Assembly (NCBI RefSeq): GCF_900258515.1
Contig: NZ_LT984884.1
Span: 395,002-459,001, forward strand
Source of the DNA: Lentibacillus sp. Marseille-P4043
GTDB taxonomy: Bacteria; Bacillota; Bacilli; Bacillales; Amphibacillaceae
Reading direction: 5' to 3'
DNA: 64,000 nucleotides
A model generated the notes under the pieces. It had not been told where the DNA came from. It saw nothing but the letters and a program-made list of their open reading frames with translations, and did not search any database. A program made the translations under genes and the position numbers. Positions 35,004 through 43,307 of this stretch are shown one piece after another (within the stretch, counting starts at the first letter, position 1; each line of letters starts with the position of its first letter).

Positions 35004-36899
35004 ATGAAAATTACTGACTTATTAAAAGAAGATACAATTAAACTGGATTTAAAAGCTACTTCTAAATCCGCGGTATTGTCCGAATTGGCTGACCAGCTTA
35101 ACAGCGCTGACAGGCTTAACGATAAAGACGCATTTCTTAAAAACATTTTTGAACGTGAAGAACAAAGCACTACCGGTGTTGGTGAAGGGATTGCCATTCC
35201 CCACGCTAAAACGGCAGCAGTAAAAACACCAGCCATTGCGTTTGGTCGCTCTTCTGACGGGATAGATTATGATTCATTAGATGGTCAACCCGCCCACCTA
35301 TTCTTTATGATTGCGGCAAGTGAAGGAGCAAACAACGCCCATTTAGAAGCACTATCACGATTGTCAACTTTTTTAATGGATCCAAAATTTCAAGATAAAA
35401 TGTACCAGGCTACGACGAAAGCGCAAATTTTAGAGGCGGTAAATGCCAAAGAAACAGAATTAGATGGCCCTGAAGAAACAGAGGAAATCACCAGTAACAT
35501 TTTAGCCGTAACAGCTTGTCCAACTGGGATCGCCCATACGTACATGGCTGCAGAAAAGTTATCCGAAACTGCAAAAGAAATGGGAATTACCATTAAAGTT
35601 GAAACGAATGGATCAAGTGGTGTAAAAAATCGCTTAACAGATCAGGAGATTGCTGATGCTGATGCAATCATCGTCGCTGCCGACACGAAGGTAGAAATGG
35701 AGAGATTCAGCGGAAAACCAGTTATCGAAACAGGCGTTGGAAAAGCCATCCATGAAGCGAACGACTTATTAAATCGAGCTATAAATCAAGACGCACCAAT
35801 ATATCAAGGGGAAGGAACAAAGGTGAAGTCAACTGACAAAGAACAGAAAAGCGGCTTTTATAAACATTTAATGAACGGTGTTTCAAACATGCTGCCATTT
35901 GTCGTTGGTGGCGGGATTTTAATTGCCTTATCCTTTTTCTGGGGAATTAACTCTGCTGATCCGAACAGTTCGGAATACAATGCATTTGCTTATATGCTGA
36001 ATACAATTGGCGGCGGAAAAGCCTTCTTCCTGATGGTTCCTGTACTTGCCGGCTTTATTGCTTCTAGTATTGCCGATCGTCCAGGTTTTGCACCAGGTAT
36101 GGTTGGTGGGTTAATCGCCACCACTGTTACGGGAGCAGAAGGTGCTGCGGGTGGTTCTGGATTTCTCGGTGGGCTGATCGCAGGTTTCCTCGCCGGTTAT
36201 GTCACATTGCTTGTCAAAAAGGCATTCGAGAAATTACCAGATTCATTGGAAGGATTAAAACCGGTCCTATTCTTCCCATTGTTCAGTATTGCAATTACTG
36301 GATTAATCATGATGATGATCAATCCACCATTAACGAAAATTTACACAGGCCTAACAGCATTTTTAGAAGGCATGGGTGGCACAAACCAAGTACTGCTTGG
36401 AATTATTTTAGGTGCGATGATGGCCCTCGACATGGGTGGTCCCGTCAACAAAGCCGCCTACACATTCGGCATTGCCATGTTAGATGCACATAACTATACT
36501 TTTATCGCAACAGTAATGGCCGCTGGGATGGTACCACCACTCGGTATGGCACTTGCTACAACATTATTTAAAAAACGTTTTACCAAACAAGAACGAGAGG
36601 CCGGAAAAACATCTTACGCACTTGGTGCTTGTTTTATTACAGAAGGCGTTATTCCATTTGCCGCAGCTGACCCAGCTAGGGTAATTCCATCTGCTATGGT
36701 TGGTGCTGCTGTTACAGGCGGACTATCAATGTTATTTGATATCGGACTCCGCGCACCACACGGCGGCATTTTCGTAATCGGATTAGTCGATGGCGGCCTT
36801 GGAAAAGCGTTACTATATTTATTAGCAATCATTATCGGATCTATTGTCACAGCCCTGCTTGTTGGGTTATTGAAAAAGAACATCGAAAAAACAGCATAA
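35004..36899 (+). CDS. fruA: PTS fructose transporter subunit EIIABC
   Basis: A 631-residue fused fructose permease. EIIA (about 1-150) has the phosphorylated His67 in IAIPHAKT; EIIB (about 165-265) has the phosphocysteine Cys172 in TACPTGIAHTYMAAEKL; EIIC (about 285-630) is the membrane channel with nine or so hydrophobic segments. I start at the ATG at 35004; an in-frame GTG at 34995 lies too close to the ribosome binding site. It imports fructose as fructose 1-phosphate, the substrate of FruK. Confidence 0.95.
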   Translation: MKITDLLKEDTIKLDLKATSKSAVLSELADQLNSADRLNDKDAFLKNIFEREEQSTTGVGEGIAIPHAKTAAVKTPAIAFGRSSDGIDYDSLDGQPAHLFFMIAASEGANNAHLEALSRLSTFLMDPKFQDKMYQATTKAQILEAVNAKETELDGPEETEEITSNILAVTACPTGIAHTYMAAEKLSETAKEMGITIKVETNGSSGVKNRLTDQEIADADAIIVAADTKVEMERFSGKPVIETGVGKAIHEANDLLNRAINQDAPIYQGEGTKVKSTDKEQKSGFYKHLMNGVSNMLPFVVGGGILIALSFFWGINSADPNSSEYNAFAYMLNTIGGGKAFFLMVPVLAGFIASSIADRPGFAPGMVGGLIATTVTGAEGAAGGSGFLGGLIAGFLAGYVTLLVKKAFEKLPDSLEGLKPVLFFPLFSIAITGLIMMMINPPLTKIYTGLTAFLEGMGGTNQVLLGIILGAMMALDMGGPVNKAAYTFGIAMLDAHNYTFIATVMAAGMVPPLGMALATTLFKKRFTKQEREAGKTSYALGACFITEGVIPFAAADPARVIPSAMVGAAVTGGLSMLFDIGLRAPHGGIFVIGLVDGGLGKALLYLLAIIIGSIVTALLVGLLKKNIEKTA

Positions 36900-36900
36900 A

Positions 36901-36938
36901 AAAATCGAGCACCATCAAGTATGGTGCTCGATTTTTTG
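36901..36938 (+). terminator. Terminator of the fru operon
   Basis: AAAATCGAGCACCAT and ATGGTGCTCGATTTT form a 15-bp stem around five bases with a T6 tail right after the fruA stop. Confidence 0.93.
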
Positions 36939-37209
36939 TTTTGTCCGGGGGCTTTGCTCGTTCGTCCGGCGACTTTGCTCGTTCGTCCGGTGACTTTCCG
37001 CGTTCATTCGGCGACTTTGCACGTTCGTCCGGCGACTTTCTCCGTTTGTCCGGCGACTTTCCGCGTTCGTCCGGCGACTTTCTCCGTTTGTCCGGCGACT
37101 TTGCACGTTCATTCGGAGACTTTCTACGTTTGTCCGGCGACTTTCCGCGTTCGTCCGGCGACTTTCCGCGTTCGTCCGGCGACTTTCTCCGTTTGTCCGG
37201 CGACTTTAC
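36939..37209. repeat. 21-bp tandem repeat array, about 13 copies
   Basis: Units of 21 bp such as CGTTCGTCCGGCGACTTTC run from a degenerate first copy at 36939 to 37208. Two positions vary within a small set (GCT/CCG/GCA/CTC before CGTT, and GTCC or ATTC). Because 21 is divisible by three, all frames translate into 7-residue repeats without stops; these are compositional and lack a start with a binding site, so I do not call a gene. The array separates the fru terminator from the DUF2269 gene. Confidence 0.95.
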
Positions 37210-37231
37210 CGGTTTCATAACGTGAACAGCC

Positions 37232-37684
37232 CTAAAACGGTTTGGTGATCATCAACGCAATCACGATTAAAAAAATAACATTCTCTATTCGTTCATAAAA
37301 AAATAACTTCTTCGATAAGACATAGTACTCATCTGGAATGTCATCACCAGCATAATTCTTCAAAAGTGCTTTGACCGGCTTCGACCTTGGCGACAAAACA
37401 GTTGGTCCAAAACCGAGTGCGATTAAGAAAAGGATTAAACTTGTTACATACCAACCAGCATGGAATAGATACGGGTTTAAAGCTCCCATCCATAACCCGG
37501 TTACGAGTAGCAACGTTCCTCCAACCATCACAAAAATGTGCAGCCGGTTTCGTATTACATAAGCGTGGCGTAATTCTGTCATCGTGGTTGCTTTTGTTAC
37601 GATATAAATCATAACAAAACCAGGCCCCATTCCTAATATTGCAGAAAAAATATGTATAAAGACTAGAAACATATAGAATGTCAC
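37232..37684 (-). CDS. DUF2269-like integral membrane protein
   Basis: A 150-residue protein with four predicted membrane helices (about 3-28, 48-66, 76-95 and 130-148) and the family-typical opening FLVFIHIFSAILGMGPGF with a conserved His. The start is GTG at 37684, with GGAGGT nine bases upstream. Function unknown; the family is common in Bacillaceae. Confidence 0.8.
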   Translation of the reverse strand: MTFYMFLVFIHIFSAILGMGPGFVMIYIVTKATTMTELRHAYVIRNRLHIFVMVGGTLLLVTGLWMGALNPYLFHAGWYVTSLILFLIALGFGPTVLSPRSKPVKALLKNYAGDDIPDEYYVLSKKLFFYERIENVIFLIVIALMITKPF

Positions 37685-37823
37685 GGGTTACTTACCTCCA
37701 ACTAACAAATTCTACCTATATTATTATCATACACTAATTGGTACCATGTAGCGCTGTGACATTCGCCACTTTACGTAACTTTTTTGTCACAGCTTTGTGT
37801 CTGTTATGACGGCAGCTTTATCA

Positions 37824-37852
37824 GGCGGGTAACATTTTTCTTGATACCCGCC
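37824..37852 (-). terminator. Hairpin after the second ABC-F gene
   Basis: GGCGGGTA and TACCCGCC (37824-37831 and 37845-37852) pair around an AT-rich loop about 24 bases beyond the ABC-F stop. No U-tract, so weak as an intrinsic terminator. Confidence 0.45.
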
Positions 37853-37875
37853 TTTACCACTTGATTTCAGTGAGT

Positions 37876-39675
37876 CTACTGTTTCAATTCATCAAGTTTT
37901 TCTCTAACCTCCTTTATTTCTTCAAGTGTTTGCCTTCGCTTTGTTTCATCATCCATTGTCACTAATTGTGTTAGTTTAAGTTCTAACTCGCGGATTTCAT
38001 TTTCTTTATTCACATCCTGCATTCTCATCATTTTATGCTCTAGAAAAGCATTATAATCCCCATGATAGTCAACAATGTCACCATTACCAAGTTCAATAAT
38101 TCGGTTTGCTACTCTTTTTATTAAATATCGATCATGAGAAACAAGCATAATAGCCCCAGGGTAGGAAGCTAATACTTCCTCCATAATTTCTTTTGTATCC
38201 ACATCTAAAAAATTTGTTGGCTCATCTAAGACAAGAAGGTTTGCTTCACTGAAATACAAGTGAAGAAATGCGACACGGCACTTTTCTCCCATGCTTAGAT
38301 CGTTGACTTTTTTGTATACTGTTTCTCGTGAAAATAAAAAACACCCAAGTATGGTACGTGCTTCTGATTGTGTCATATCCGGCAATTCCAGCATACTATC
38401 AAGAATTGTTTTCTCACCATCTAAATTGTCCAGTTCTTGGGCAAAGTAGCCAATTTTTGTTTGTGGGTTATATGTCACCGTCCCTTGCGTTGGTTGTTGT
38501 TTGCCAATAGCAAGTTTTAGCAGTGTTGATTTACCAGAACCGTTTGGACCTACAACAGCAAGACGATCTCCTCTATTTACGGATGTTGTAAAGTCGGTAA
38601 AAAGTGTTTCTTTGTCAGGATAAGAAAACGTAATATTGTCGATATGCAAAAGTCGCCTTGCCGAAAATCCACTCCCTTCCAAGTTTAACTGCAACTGCTT
38701 ATCGGATTGCGGTTTTGCTACTCGATTTGCTTCCAGCCGATCCAATTCTTTTTCCTTAGCTTTAAACCGGGACACATTCTTTTTCGCTTTTGACCGTGCA
38801 AAATCGTTTTGTCCGGCAGCCTTATGTGCTTGTTGAAACCACTGCTGATACCGCTGAATAGTTTGCAACAGTTCTTCTCGTTTTTGCCTCTGTTTCCGAT
38901 AAAGAGTTTCCTGGGTTTGCAGTTCTATATCCTTTTGTCTACGGTAGTCTGTATACCCACCGGCATATCGCCTGCATTCATCAAATGTAAGTTCATAGAT
39001 TTGATGGGCTGTTTTGTCTAAAAAGTACCGGTCATGTGAGACAAATAATACTGCTCCAGTAAAGTTTTGTAGCCACTCTTCCAGCCATTCAATTGTCTCC
39101 TTATCCAGATGATTTGTCGGCTCATCCATCAAAATGCATGCCGGATTCTGCATCATTAGACAGGCTAACTGTACTCGTGTCTTCTGCCCACCACTTAACT
39201 GCTGAAAGGAATTTTCCCATGTTAACTCATCTAGGTTAACCTCTTGTAGGCACCTTTCTGCTTCACTTTCAAGGTTATATCCGTCCAATGTTAAAAACTG
39301 ATTATAAATCGTATTATATTCATCTAGTAATTCGGTATTAGAATTGCCTAATTTTACTTGAATTTGTTCGAGTTCTTTTTTTAAGTAATAGCGATTTTCT
39401 GCAGCTGATTGAACATAATCAATTACCGTAATGGATGGATCAACATTCGGGTTTTGCTCAAGCATTCCCCATTGCTCAAGCGGAACAAACCGTGTTATGT
39501 CCCCATCCTCAAATTGTAACCGTTCGAGCAATCCATTTAATAATGTCGTTTTCCCTGAACCATTCCGTCCATATAATGCAACATGCTCCCCCTTTTTAAG
39601 TTCTAGATCGATATCATTAAATAATGCTTTTCCGTTCCATTCCTTCCGAAGCCCCTTTGCTTTAAAAATAAACAT
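37876..39675 (-). CDS. ABC-F family ATPase (second copy)
   Basis: A 599-residue soluble protein with two ABC domains: Walker A GRNGSGKTT and LSGGQKTRVQLA in the first, GPNGSGKST and LSMGEKCRVAFL in the second, each with a DEPTN Walker B; the second signature has Met in place of the second Gly of SGG. The linker is long and basic and there is a charged C-terminal coiled coil (about 560-599). The start is at 39675 (MFIFKAKG), seven bases after GGGGG. The leader contains a competing hairpin arrangement (39703-39951), which suggests antibiotic-responsive attenuation. The protein is probably a ribosome-associated resistance or translation factor. Confidence 0.87.
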   Translation of the reverse strand: MFIFKAKGLRKEWNGKALFNDIDLELKKGEHVALYGRNGSGKTTLLNGLLERLQFEDGDITRFVPLEQWGMLEQNPNVDPSITVIDYVQSAAENRYYLKKELEQIQVKLGNSNTELLDEYNTIYNQFLTLDGYNLESEAERCLQEVNLDELTWENSFQQLSGGQKTRVQLACLMMQNPACILMDEPTNHLDKETIEWLEEWLQNFTGAVLFVSHDRYFLDKTAHQIYELTFDECRRYAGGYTDYRRQKDIELQTQETLYRKQRQKREELLQTIQRYQQWFQQAHKAAGQNDFARSKAKKNVSRFKAKEKELDRLEANRVAKPQSDKQLQLNLEGSGFSARRLLHIDNITFSYPDKETLFTDFTTSVNRGDRLAVVGPNGSGKSTLLKLAIGKQQPTQGTVTYNPQTKIGYFAQELDNLDGEKTILDSMLELPDMTQSEARTILGCFLFSRETVYKKVNDLSMGEKCRVAFLHLYFSEANLLVLDEPTNFLDVDTKEIMEEVLASYPGAIMLVSHDRYLIKRVANRIIELGNGDIVDYHGDYNAFLEHKMMRMQDVNKENEIRELELKLTQLVTMDDETKRRQTLEEIKEVREKLDELKQ

Positions 39676-39702
39676 ATCCATACCCCCACTCATTTTTTTC
39701 AT

Positions 39703-39728
39703 AAAAAAACACAGGATTCTGTCCTGCG
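39703..39728 (-). terminator. Attenuator terminator upstream of the second ABC-F gene
   Basis: On the minus strand CGCAGGA (39728-39722), loop CAGAA and TCCTGTG (39716-39710) form a 7-bp stem followed by T7. It ends about 28 bases before the ABC-F start codon. Confidence 0.78.
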
Positions 39729-39832
39729 AATGAATGCAATGGAGATATGGATATACCAAAATAAAAGCGGTAGATAAAACAGCCGAGTGGTCAGTCAAAA
39801 CACATTTTGGCTATTAAACTTCCGTAAAGTAC

Positions 39833-39956
39833 GGTTATCCTGCAAAAGTACACACGTATCCCATTTGTTTCATTCACAGAAACGTTATCTTGATACTATT
39901 CTCAAGATTAATTGGAATAAACATGGGTTTACTTCATTGCAGGATAGAACCTCCTT
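39833..39956 (-). promoter_or_regulatory. Leader with mini-ORF and competing pairings, second ABC-F gene
   Basis: On the minus strand AAGGAGG (39956-39950) precedes ATG-AAG-TAA at 39937-39929, a possible two-codon leader ORF; a second ORF MFIPINLENSIKITFL follows without a good binding site. GGTTCTATCCTGCAA (39951-39937), which includes the start region, is complementary apart from a two-base bulge to TTGCAGGATAACC (39845-39833). The latter can instead pair with TCCTG of the terminator. This is the layout of ribosome-controlled attenuation. Confidence 0.65.
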
Positions 39957-39973
39957 CATATATTATTGTTTTT

Positions 39974-40002
39974 ATCATACCGGTGTGAATTGTTACTGTC
40001 AA
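39974..40002 (-). promoter_or_regulatory. Consensus promoter of the second ABC-F transcript
   Basis: On the minus strand TTGACA (40002-39997), 17-base spacer and TATGAT (39979-39974). The expected start is near 39967, about ten bases before the leader ribosome binding site. Confidence 0.85.
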
Positions 40003-40015
40003 TAGTTTCTAGAAG

Positions 40016-40471
40016 TTATGATTGTTTCTTCCAAATTTTCATCGGATCCTTTTGCCCGTCACTTAGCGGCATTTGTTCCATCTTTATTGACCGCTCTTCC
40101 TTTGTCTTTTGCAAGTCATCATAGATTTCCTTCGACTTTCCTAGTCCCGCATCAACTGCATCATCGACTGAATTACAATAATAAACCTGATCGATTCCGG
40201 CAAAGCTCATGGCAGTTAAACACATTGGGCACGGTTCACCGCTTGCATACATGGTATACCCTTCCAAAACGGTTGTATGCATCTTTTTCTGTGCACGTCT
40301 TATTGCTAGCATTTCCGCATGGGCACTTACATCAAAACGCTTATGTAATTCGTTCACCCCTTCTGCCACAAGATGGCCATTTTTGACTAATACAGCCCCA
40401 AACGGCTGACCGCCTTCCTGCACGTTTTCTGTTGCCAATTCAATAGCACGCTCCATGAATTTATCCATCAT
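40016..40471 (-). CDS. guaD: Nucleoside/guanine deaminase-like protein
   Basis: A 151-residue CDA-fold zinc deaminase. The zinc motif is HAEMLAIRRA (His and catalytic Glu) plus EPCPMCLTAM. The C-terminal part (VDAGLGKSKEIYDDLQ) and overall length resemble B. subtilis GuaD, which converts guanine to xanthine; GuaD relatives with other substrates exist, so the substrate assignment is tentative. Two ATGs in a row (40471 and 40468) follow GGAGG; the second has better spacing. Confidence 0.85.
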   Translation of the reverse strand: MMDKFMERAIELATENVQEGGQPFGAVLVKNGHLVAEGVNELHKRFDVSAHAEMLAIRRAQKKMHTTVLEGYTMYASGEPCPMCLTAMSFAGIDQVYYCNSVDDAVDAGLGKSKEIYDDLQKTKEERSIKMEQMPLSDGQKDPMKIWKKQS

Positions 40472-40537
40472 GCATCCTCCTTCACTTTTTGGCTTGCCTG
40501 CATTATATCATTTCATAATGAGTTTTACGTGTCTTTG

Positions 40538-40577
40538 AAAAAATGCAGCTATTCCGTTAGGATAACTGCATTTTTCA
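40538..40577 (-). terminator. Terminator after the DUF2249 gene
   Basis: AAATGCAGTTAT and ATAGCTGCATTT pair with one bulge on the minus strand and are followed by T-rich DNA, directly after the stop at 40579. Confidence 0.8.
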
Positions 40578-40578
40578 C

Positions 40579-40842
40579 CTAAATTTCATCCAGTTTCACC
40601 GTTACCATCCGAAAATGACCCAATTCAGGCTGATCGACTACCACATTTAAGCCAAACCTTTCTAACCCACCAATCAACGGTGGGGCTTGATGTGGCAAAT
40701 GGATTTCGAATATCGTTCCTACTGGAGCTTGCTTCACATAATCAAAAATTTCATTTCGCGGATGCTCCCCCTTGAGAATCCGCTCACGAACATCAATAAC
40801 AGCTCGCTTCCCTTCCAACTGCACATCTAGCAATTTATTCAC
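40579..40842 (-). CDS. DUF2249 domain protein
   Basis: An 87-residue single-domain protein of the DUF2249 family, a small alpha/beta fold related to TusA-like proteins. Recognisable by VIDVRERILKGEHPRNEIFD, followed by FEIHLPHQAPPLI. In many bacteria such genes sit in denitrification or anaerobic respiration clusters. Here it follows a cupin gene by 27 bases in a unit that starts at an Fnr-type promoter. Molecular function unknown. Confidence 0.85.
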   Translation of the reverse strand: MNKLLDVQLEGKRAVIDVRERILKGEHPRNEIFDYVKQAPVGTIFEIHLPHQAPPLIGGLERFGLNVVVDQPELGHFRMVTVKLDEI

Positions 40843-40869
40843 CTCGATCGACCATAGAAGTTTGGTTAA

Positions 40870-41160
40870 CTAACATTTCATAACAAGAATGGAAACATCG
40901 CTTAACGCTTTTAGTGCATGTCTTTCTTTTGGATCCATATGCAAAATGGTTTCTGCATTAATGGTGTGTGTTTCATTATTAACTGTAAATTCCACACTAC
41001 CGCTTTTCACAAAAATAAACACGTGCTTAGGTGAATCATGTTCTTTTACTACTTCACCTTCCATAAGCTTGATATGCATAATTTCCCGTTCCTCATCGCG
41101 GAAAACTCTTTTAGCTTCCACTGGCTTCGTTAGTTCATGTGAAACAGAAATAAGTTCCAT
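40870..41160 (-). CDS. Small cupin-domain protein
   Basis: A 96-residue single cupin. The two cupin motifs are degenerate: HDSPKHVFIFVKSGSVEF and ILHMDPKERHALKALSD, with His residues that could bind a metal. It opens a two-gene unit with DUF2249. The ATG at 41160 has a GGAGGG-type site upstream. A promoter with an Fnr-like box lies 50-95 bases upstream, so the pair is probably induced when oxygen is low. Confidence 0.82.
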   Translation of the reverse strand: MELISVSHELTKPVEAKRVFRDEEREIMHIKLMEGEVVKEHDSPKHVFIFVKSGSVEFTVNNETHTINAETILHMDPKERHALKALSDVSILVMKC

Positions 41161-41211
41161 TTAAGTCACTACCCCTCCAACAATTTTATAGTTCCTAGTT
41201 TAATCACCCAT

Positions 41212-41254
41212 AGTATATCTGAAACATCCATCAAATAACGTGATGACCATCACA
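41212..41254 (-). promoter_or_regulatory. Fnr-type site and promoter of the cupin-DUF2249 unit
   Basis: On the minus strand TGTGATGGTCATCACG (41254-41239) fits TGTGA-N6-TCACA with one mismatch. A -10 box TATACT lies at 41217-41212. If transcription starts at about 41205, the site centre falls at -41.5, the classical position of class II activation by Fnr/Crp proteins. No good -35 box is present, as expected for an activated promoter. Confidence 0.7.
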
Positions 41255-41293
41255 CTTAATATATATTTACGAGTCTCTTTTTCGAAATATTTA

Positions 41294-41470
41294 TTGCCTT
41301 TTAATTTCGTAGTAGATATATAATGCGCAGTAACTGCTGGGCTCTTTTCCATAGGTACGCTCATTTCCCGCCCCCGGAAAGCGAAGTGTATTTCCGTAGC
41401 GGTGATTATTGCGCATTATATATCCACTGTGCAGAAAACAACAATCTTTTATAAGCTAGCTATTTTCAAA
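41294..41470. repeat. Dispersed palindromic repeat element C
   Basis: GATATATAATGCGCA (41315-41329) and TGCGCATTATATATC (41410-41424) are perfect 15-bp inverted arms. Between them lies a shortened core with GCCCCCGGAAAGCGAAGTG, the same motif as in elements B, D and E. The right border CAACAATCTTTTATAAGC matches the border motif of the family. No gene. Confidence 0.8.
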
Positions 41471-41493
41471 AAGTGGAGAAAAACTAATCTTCT

Positions 41494-41546
41494 TTGATTT
41501 AAATCACCTTTTCGGTTACACTTACTTTAATTGATAATAATTATCA
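41494..41546 (+). promoter_or_regulatory. Promoter and perfect Fur box of the nitroreductase gene
   Basis: TGATAATAATTATCA (41532-41546) is a perfect 7-1-7 Fur box. A promoter TTGATT (41494-41499), 17-base spacer, TACACT (41517-41522) would start near 41530, so Fur would sit over the start site and repress in iron-rich cells. Confidence 0.82.
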
Positions 41547-41580
41547 TTTATGCGTCGGTATTACAAAGGAGATGATTTTA

Positions 41581-42141
41581 GTGGAAGAAGTAAAAGAGCA
41601 AACTACAATTGCAGAAGTTATCCGCGAACGACGATCCGTAAAAAAAGGCTACAATAATAAACCTGTAACAAAAGAAGCCGTGTTGGAACTATTAGAAGAT
41701 GCAATTTGGGCACCAACCCATGGGCTACGACAACCATGGCGCTTTATTTTTATCGAACCAGAGCAAAAACAAAGCTTTGCCAAACAAGTTGCTGCAACCT
41801 ATCCAGAAGAAAGGCAAGAAAACCGCGAAGAATATCTAAATGAACCAAATGCATTCCTCGCTATCATTATGCAAGTTCCCGAAACGGAAAAACAATACGA
41901 TGAAAACTTCGGTGCCACTGCAAGTATGATCCAAAACTTTTGGCTATTAGCATGGGAAAAACAGCTTGGTGTTGTATGGAAAACAAACCCCCACATATAC
42001 GACCCGAAAATGAAGGAAATCTTAAATGTAGGCGAAGATGAAAAAATTGTTGGCCTTCTACATCTTGGCTATTTTGATAAAGGGCCAGTCAAAAAAGATA
42101 GAATTTCGGTTGTTGAGAAGTTTTCGACGTTTAAAGGATAA
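41581..42141 (+). CDS. Nitroreductase-family protein
   Basis: A 186-residue FMN-dependent nitroreductase-fold enzyme: RRSVKKGYNNKPV at the N-terminus (FMN phosphate contacts), APTHGLRQPWRFIFI, and KIVGLLHLGYFD near the C-terminus. The start is GTG at 41581, nine bases after AAAGGAG; the ATG at 41572 overlaps that site. The perfect Fur box in front links it to iron limitation, so a ferric-siderophore or flavin reductase role is possible but not shown. Confidence 0.87.
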   Translation: MEEVKEQTTIAEVIRERRSVKKGYNNKPVTKEAVLELLEDAIWAPTHGLRQPWRFIFIEPEQKQSFAKQVAATYPEERQENREEYLNEPNAFLAIIMQVPETEKQYDENFGATASMIQNFWLLAWEKQLGVVWKTNPHIYDPKMKEILNVGEDEKIVGLLHLGYFDKGPVKKDRISVVEKFSTFKG

Positions 42142-42148
42142 CGTAAGT

Positions 42149-42188
42149 AAAAAGACATCAAAGGTTTTTATAACCTATGATGTCTTTT
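42149..42188. terminator. Bidirectional terminator between nitroreductase and ddl genes
   Basis: AAAAGACATCA, one mismatch and AGGTT pair with AACCT and TGATGTCTTTT, with A/T tracts on both sides, between convergent genes. Confidence 0.9.
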
Positions 42189-42200
42189 AATATTTATCAC

Positions 42201-43307
42201 TTATTCCTCATCCCAAACAGCACTTTTCAGCTTTCTATCATTTTCATGTCGCTCTATTGCTAGCTCAATCAACTTATCAATCAATTCCGGATAGGAAATA
42301 CCACTTACTTCCCACAATTTTGGATACATACTAATTCTGGTGAAGCCCGGTAACGTGTTCACCTCATTCACGTAAATGTCACCTGAATCGGTTAGGAAGA
42401 AATCAACACGAGCAAGTCCTTCACACTGAAGTGTTGTGAATGCATCTACCGCAACTTGTTGAACTTTTTTAACCATTTCCTCAGGCAACTCAGCCGGTAT
42501 TGCTAATTCCGCGCCTTTCTCATCAATATACTTCGATTCATATGAGTAAAACTCTGTATTTGGTAGAATTTCACCTGGTAAAGATGAAGTAGGCTCTTCA
42601 TTGCCAAGTACGGCACATTCAATTTCACGGCCGACAACATTTTCTTCAATGATTACTTTATGATCATATTGAAATGCAGCTGCAATCCCCTTTTCAAACT
42701 CTTCCTTAGTGGAAACCTTGCTGACGCCAACTGATGACCCTTGATTTGCTGGTTTAATGAACATTGGCTTTCCTAAATGCGCGACAATATCTTCATAAAC
42801 AATTTTGTCTTTCTTGGCTCGTGTAAATGCAAAACCTTTGGCAACGTTTATACCTGATGCCTCCAAAAGGCGTTTAGCAATTTCCTTATCCATACAGATC
42901 GATGAGCCCAACACACTTGGTCCGACAAACGGGAGATTTGCGATGCGTAACATCCCTTGCAAACTTCCATCTTCCCCTAGCGTCCCGTGCACTATTGGAA
43001 ATACCACATCCAGTTGATCAAGACTTACAGCACTTGCTGCATTAATCAGTTGATTTCCGTTCTCACCAGGAACAATTGCCACATTTTCATTCGATTTATT
43101 TAACTGAATTAGTTTCGGGTTTTCTGCATTTAATAAATAAGAAGATTGGTCATTCAAATGCCATTTTCCTTGTTTATCAATGCCTATTAATACAACATCA
43201 TATTTATCTTTATCAATTGCTTCCACAATATTTTTCGCCGACTGTAGGGATACTTCATGTTCTGCGGATTTACCGCCAAAAATAATTCCCACTTTTTTCT
43301 TTGTCAT
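42201..43307 (-). CDS. ddl: D-alanine--D-alanine ligase
   Basis: Ddl makes the D-Ala-D-Ala dipeptide for peptidoglycan precursors. The 368-residue ATP-grasp protein has FGGKSAEHEVSLQSA, PIVHGTLGEDGS, FIKPANQGSSVGVSKV and the C-terminal YVNEVNTLPGFT. The omega-loop segment FYSYESKYI contains the tyrosine that goes with D-Ala and not D-lactate specificity. The ATG at 43307 follows GGGAG by eight bases. MurF is not adjacent here. Confidence 0.95.
   Translation of the reverse strand: MTKKKVGIIFGGKSAEHEVSLQSAKNIVEAIDKDKYDVVLIGIDKQGKWHLNDQSSYLLNAENPKLIQLNKSNENVAIVPGENGNQLINAASAVSLDQLDVVFPIVHGTLGEDGSLQGMLRIANLPFVGPSVLGSSICMDKEIAKRLLEASGINVAKGFAFTRAKKDKIVYEDIVAHLGKPMFIKPANQGSSVGVSKVSTKEEFEKGIAAAFQYDHKVIIEENVVGREIECAVLGNEEPTSSLPGEILPNTEFYSYESKYIDEKGAELAIPAELPEEMVKKVQQVAVDAFTTLQCEGLARVDFFLTDSGDIYVNEVNTLPGFTRISMYPKLWEVSGISYPELIDKLIELAIERHENDRKLKSAVWDEE

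Noticed and set aside
36847..37225. Open frames on both strands with 7-residue repeats such as SPDERGK across the 21-bp array
   Set aside because: All frames are stop-free by unit composition; one frame even runs into the fruA terminator and coding end. No start signal.
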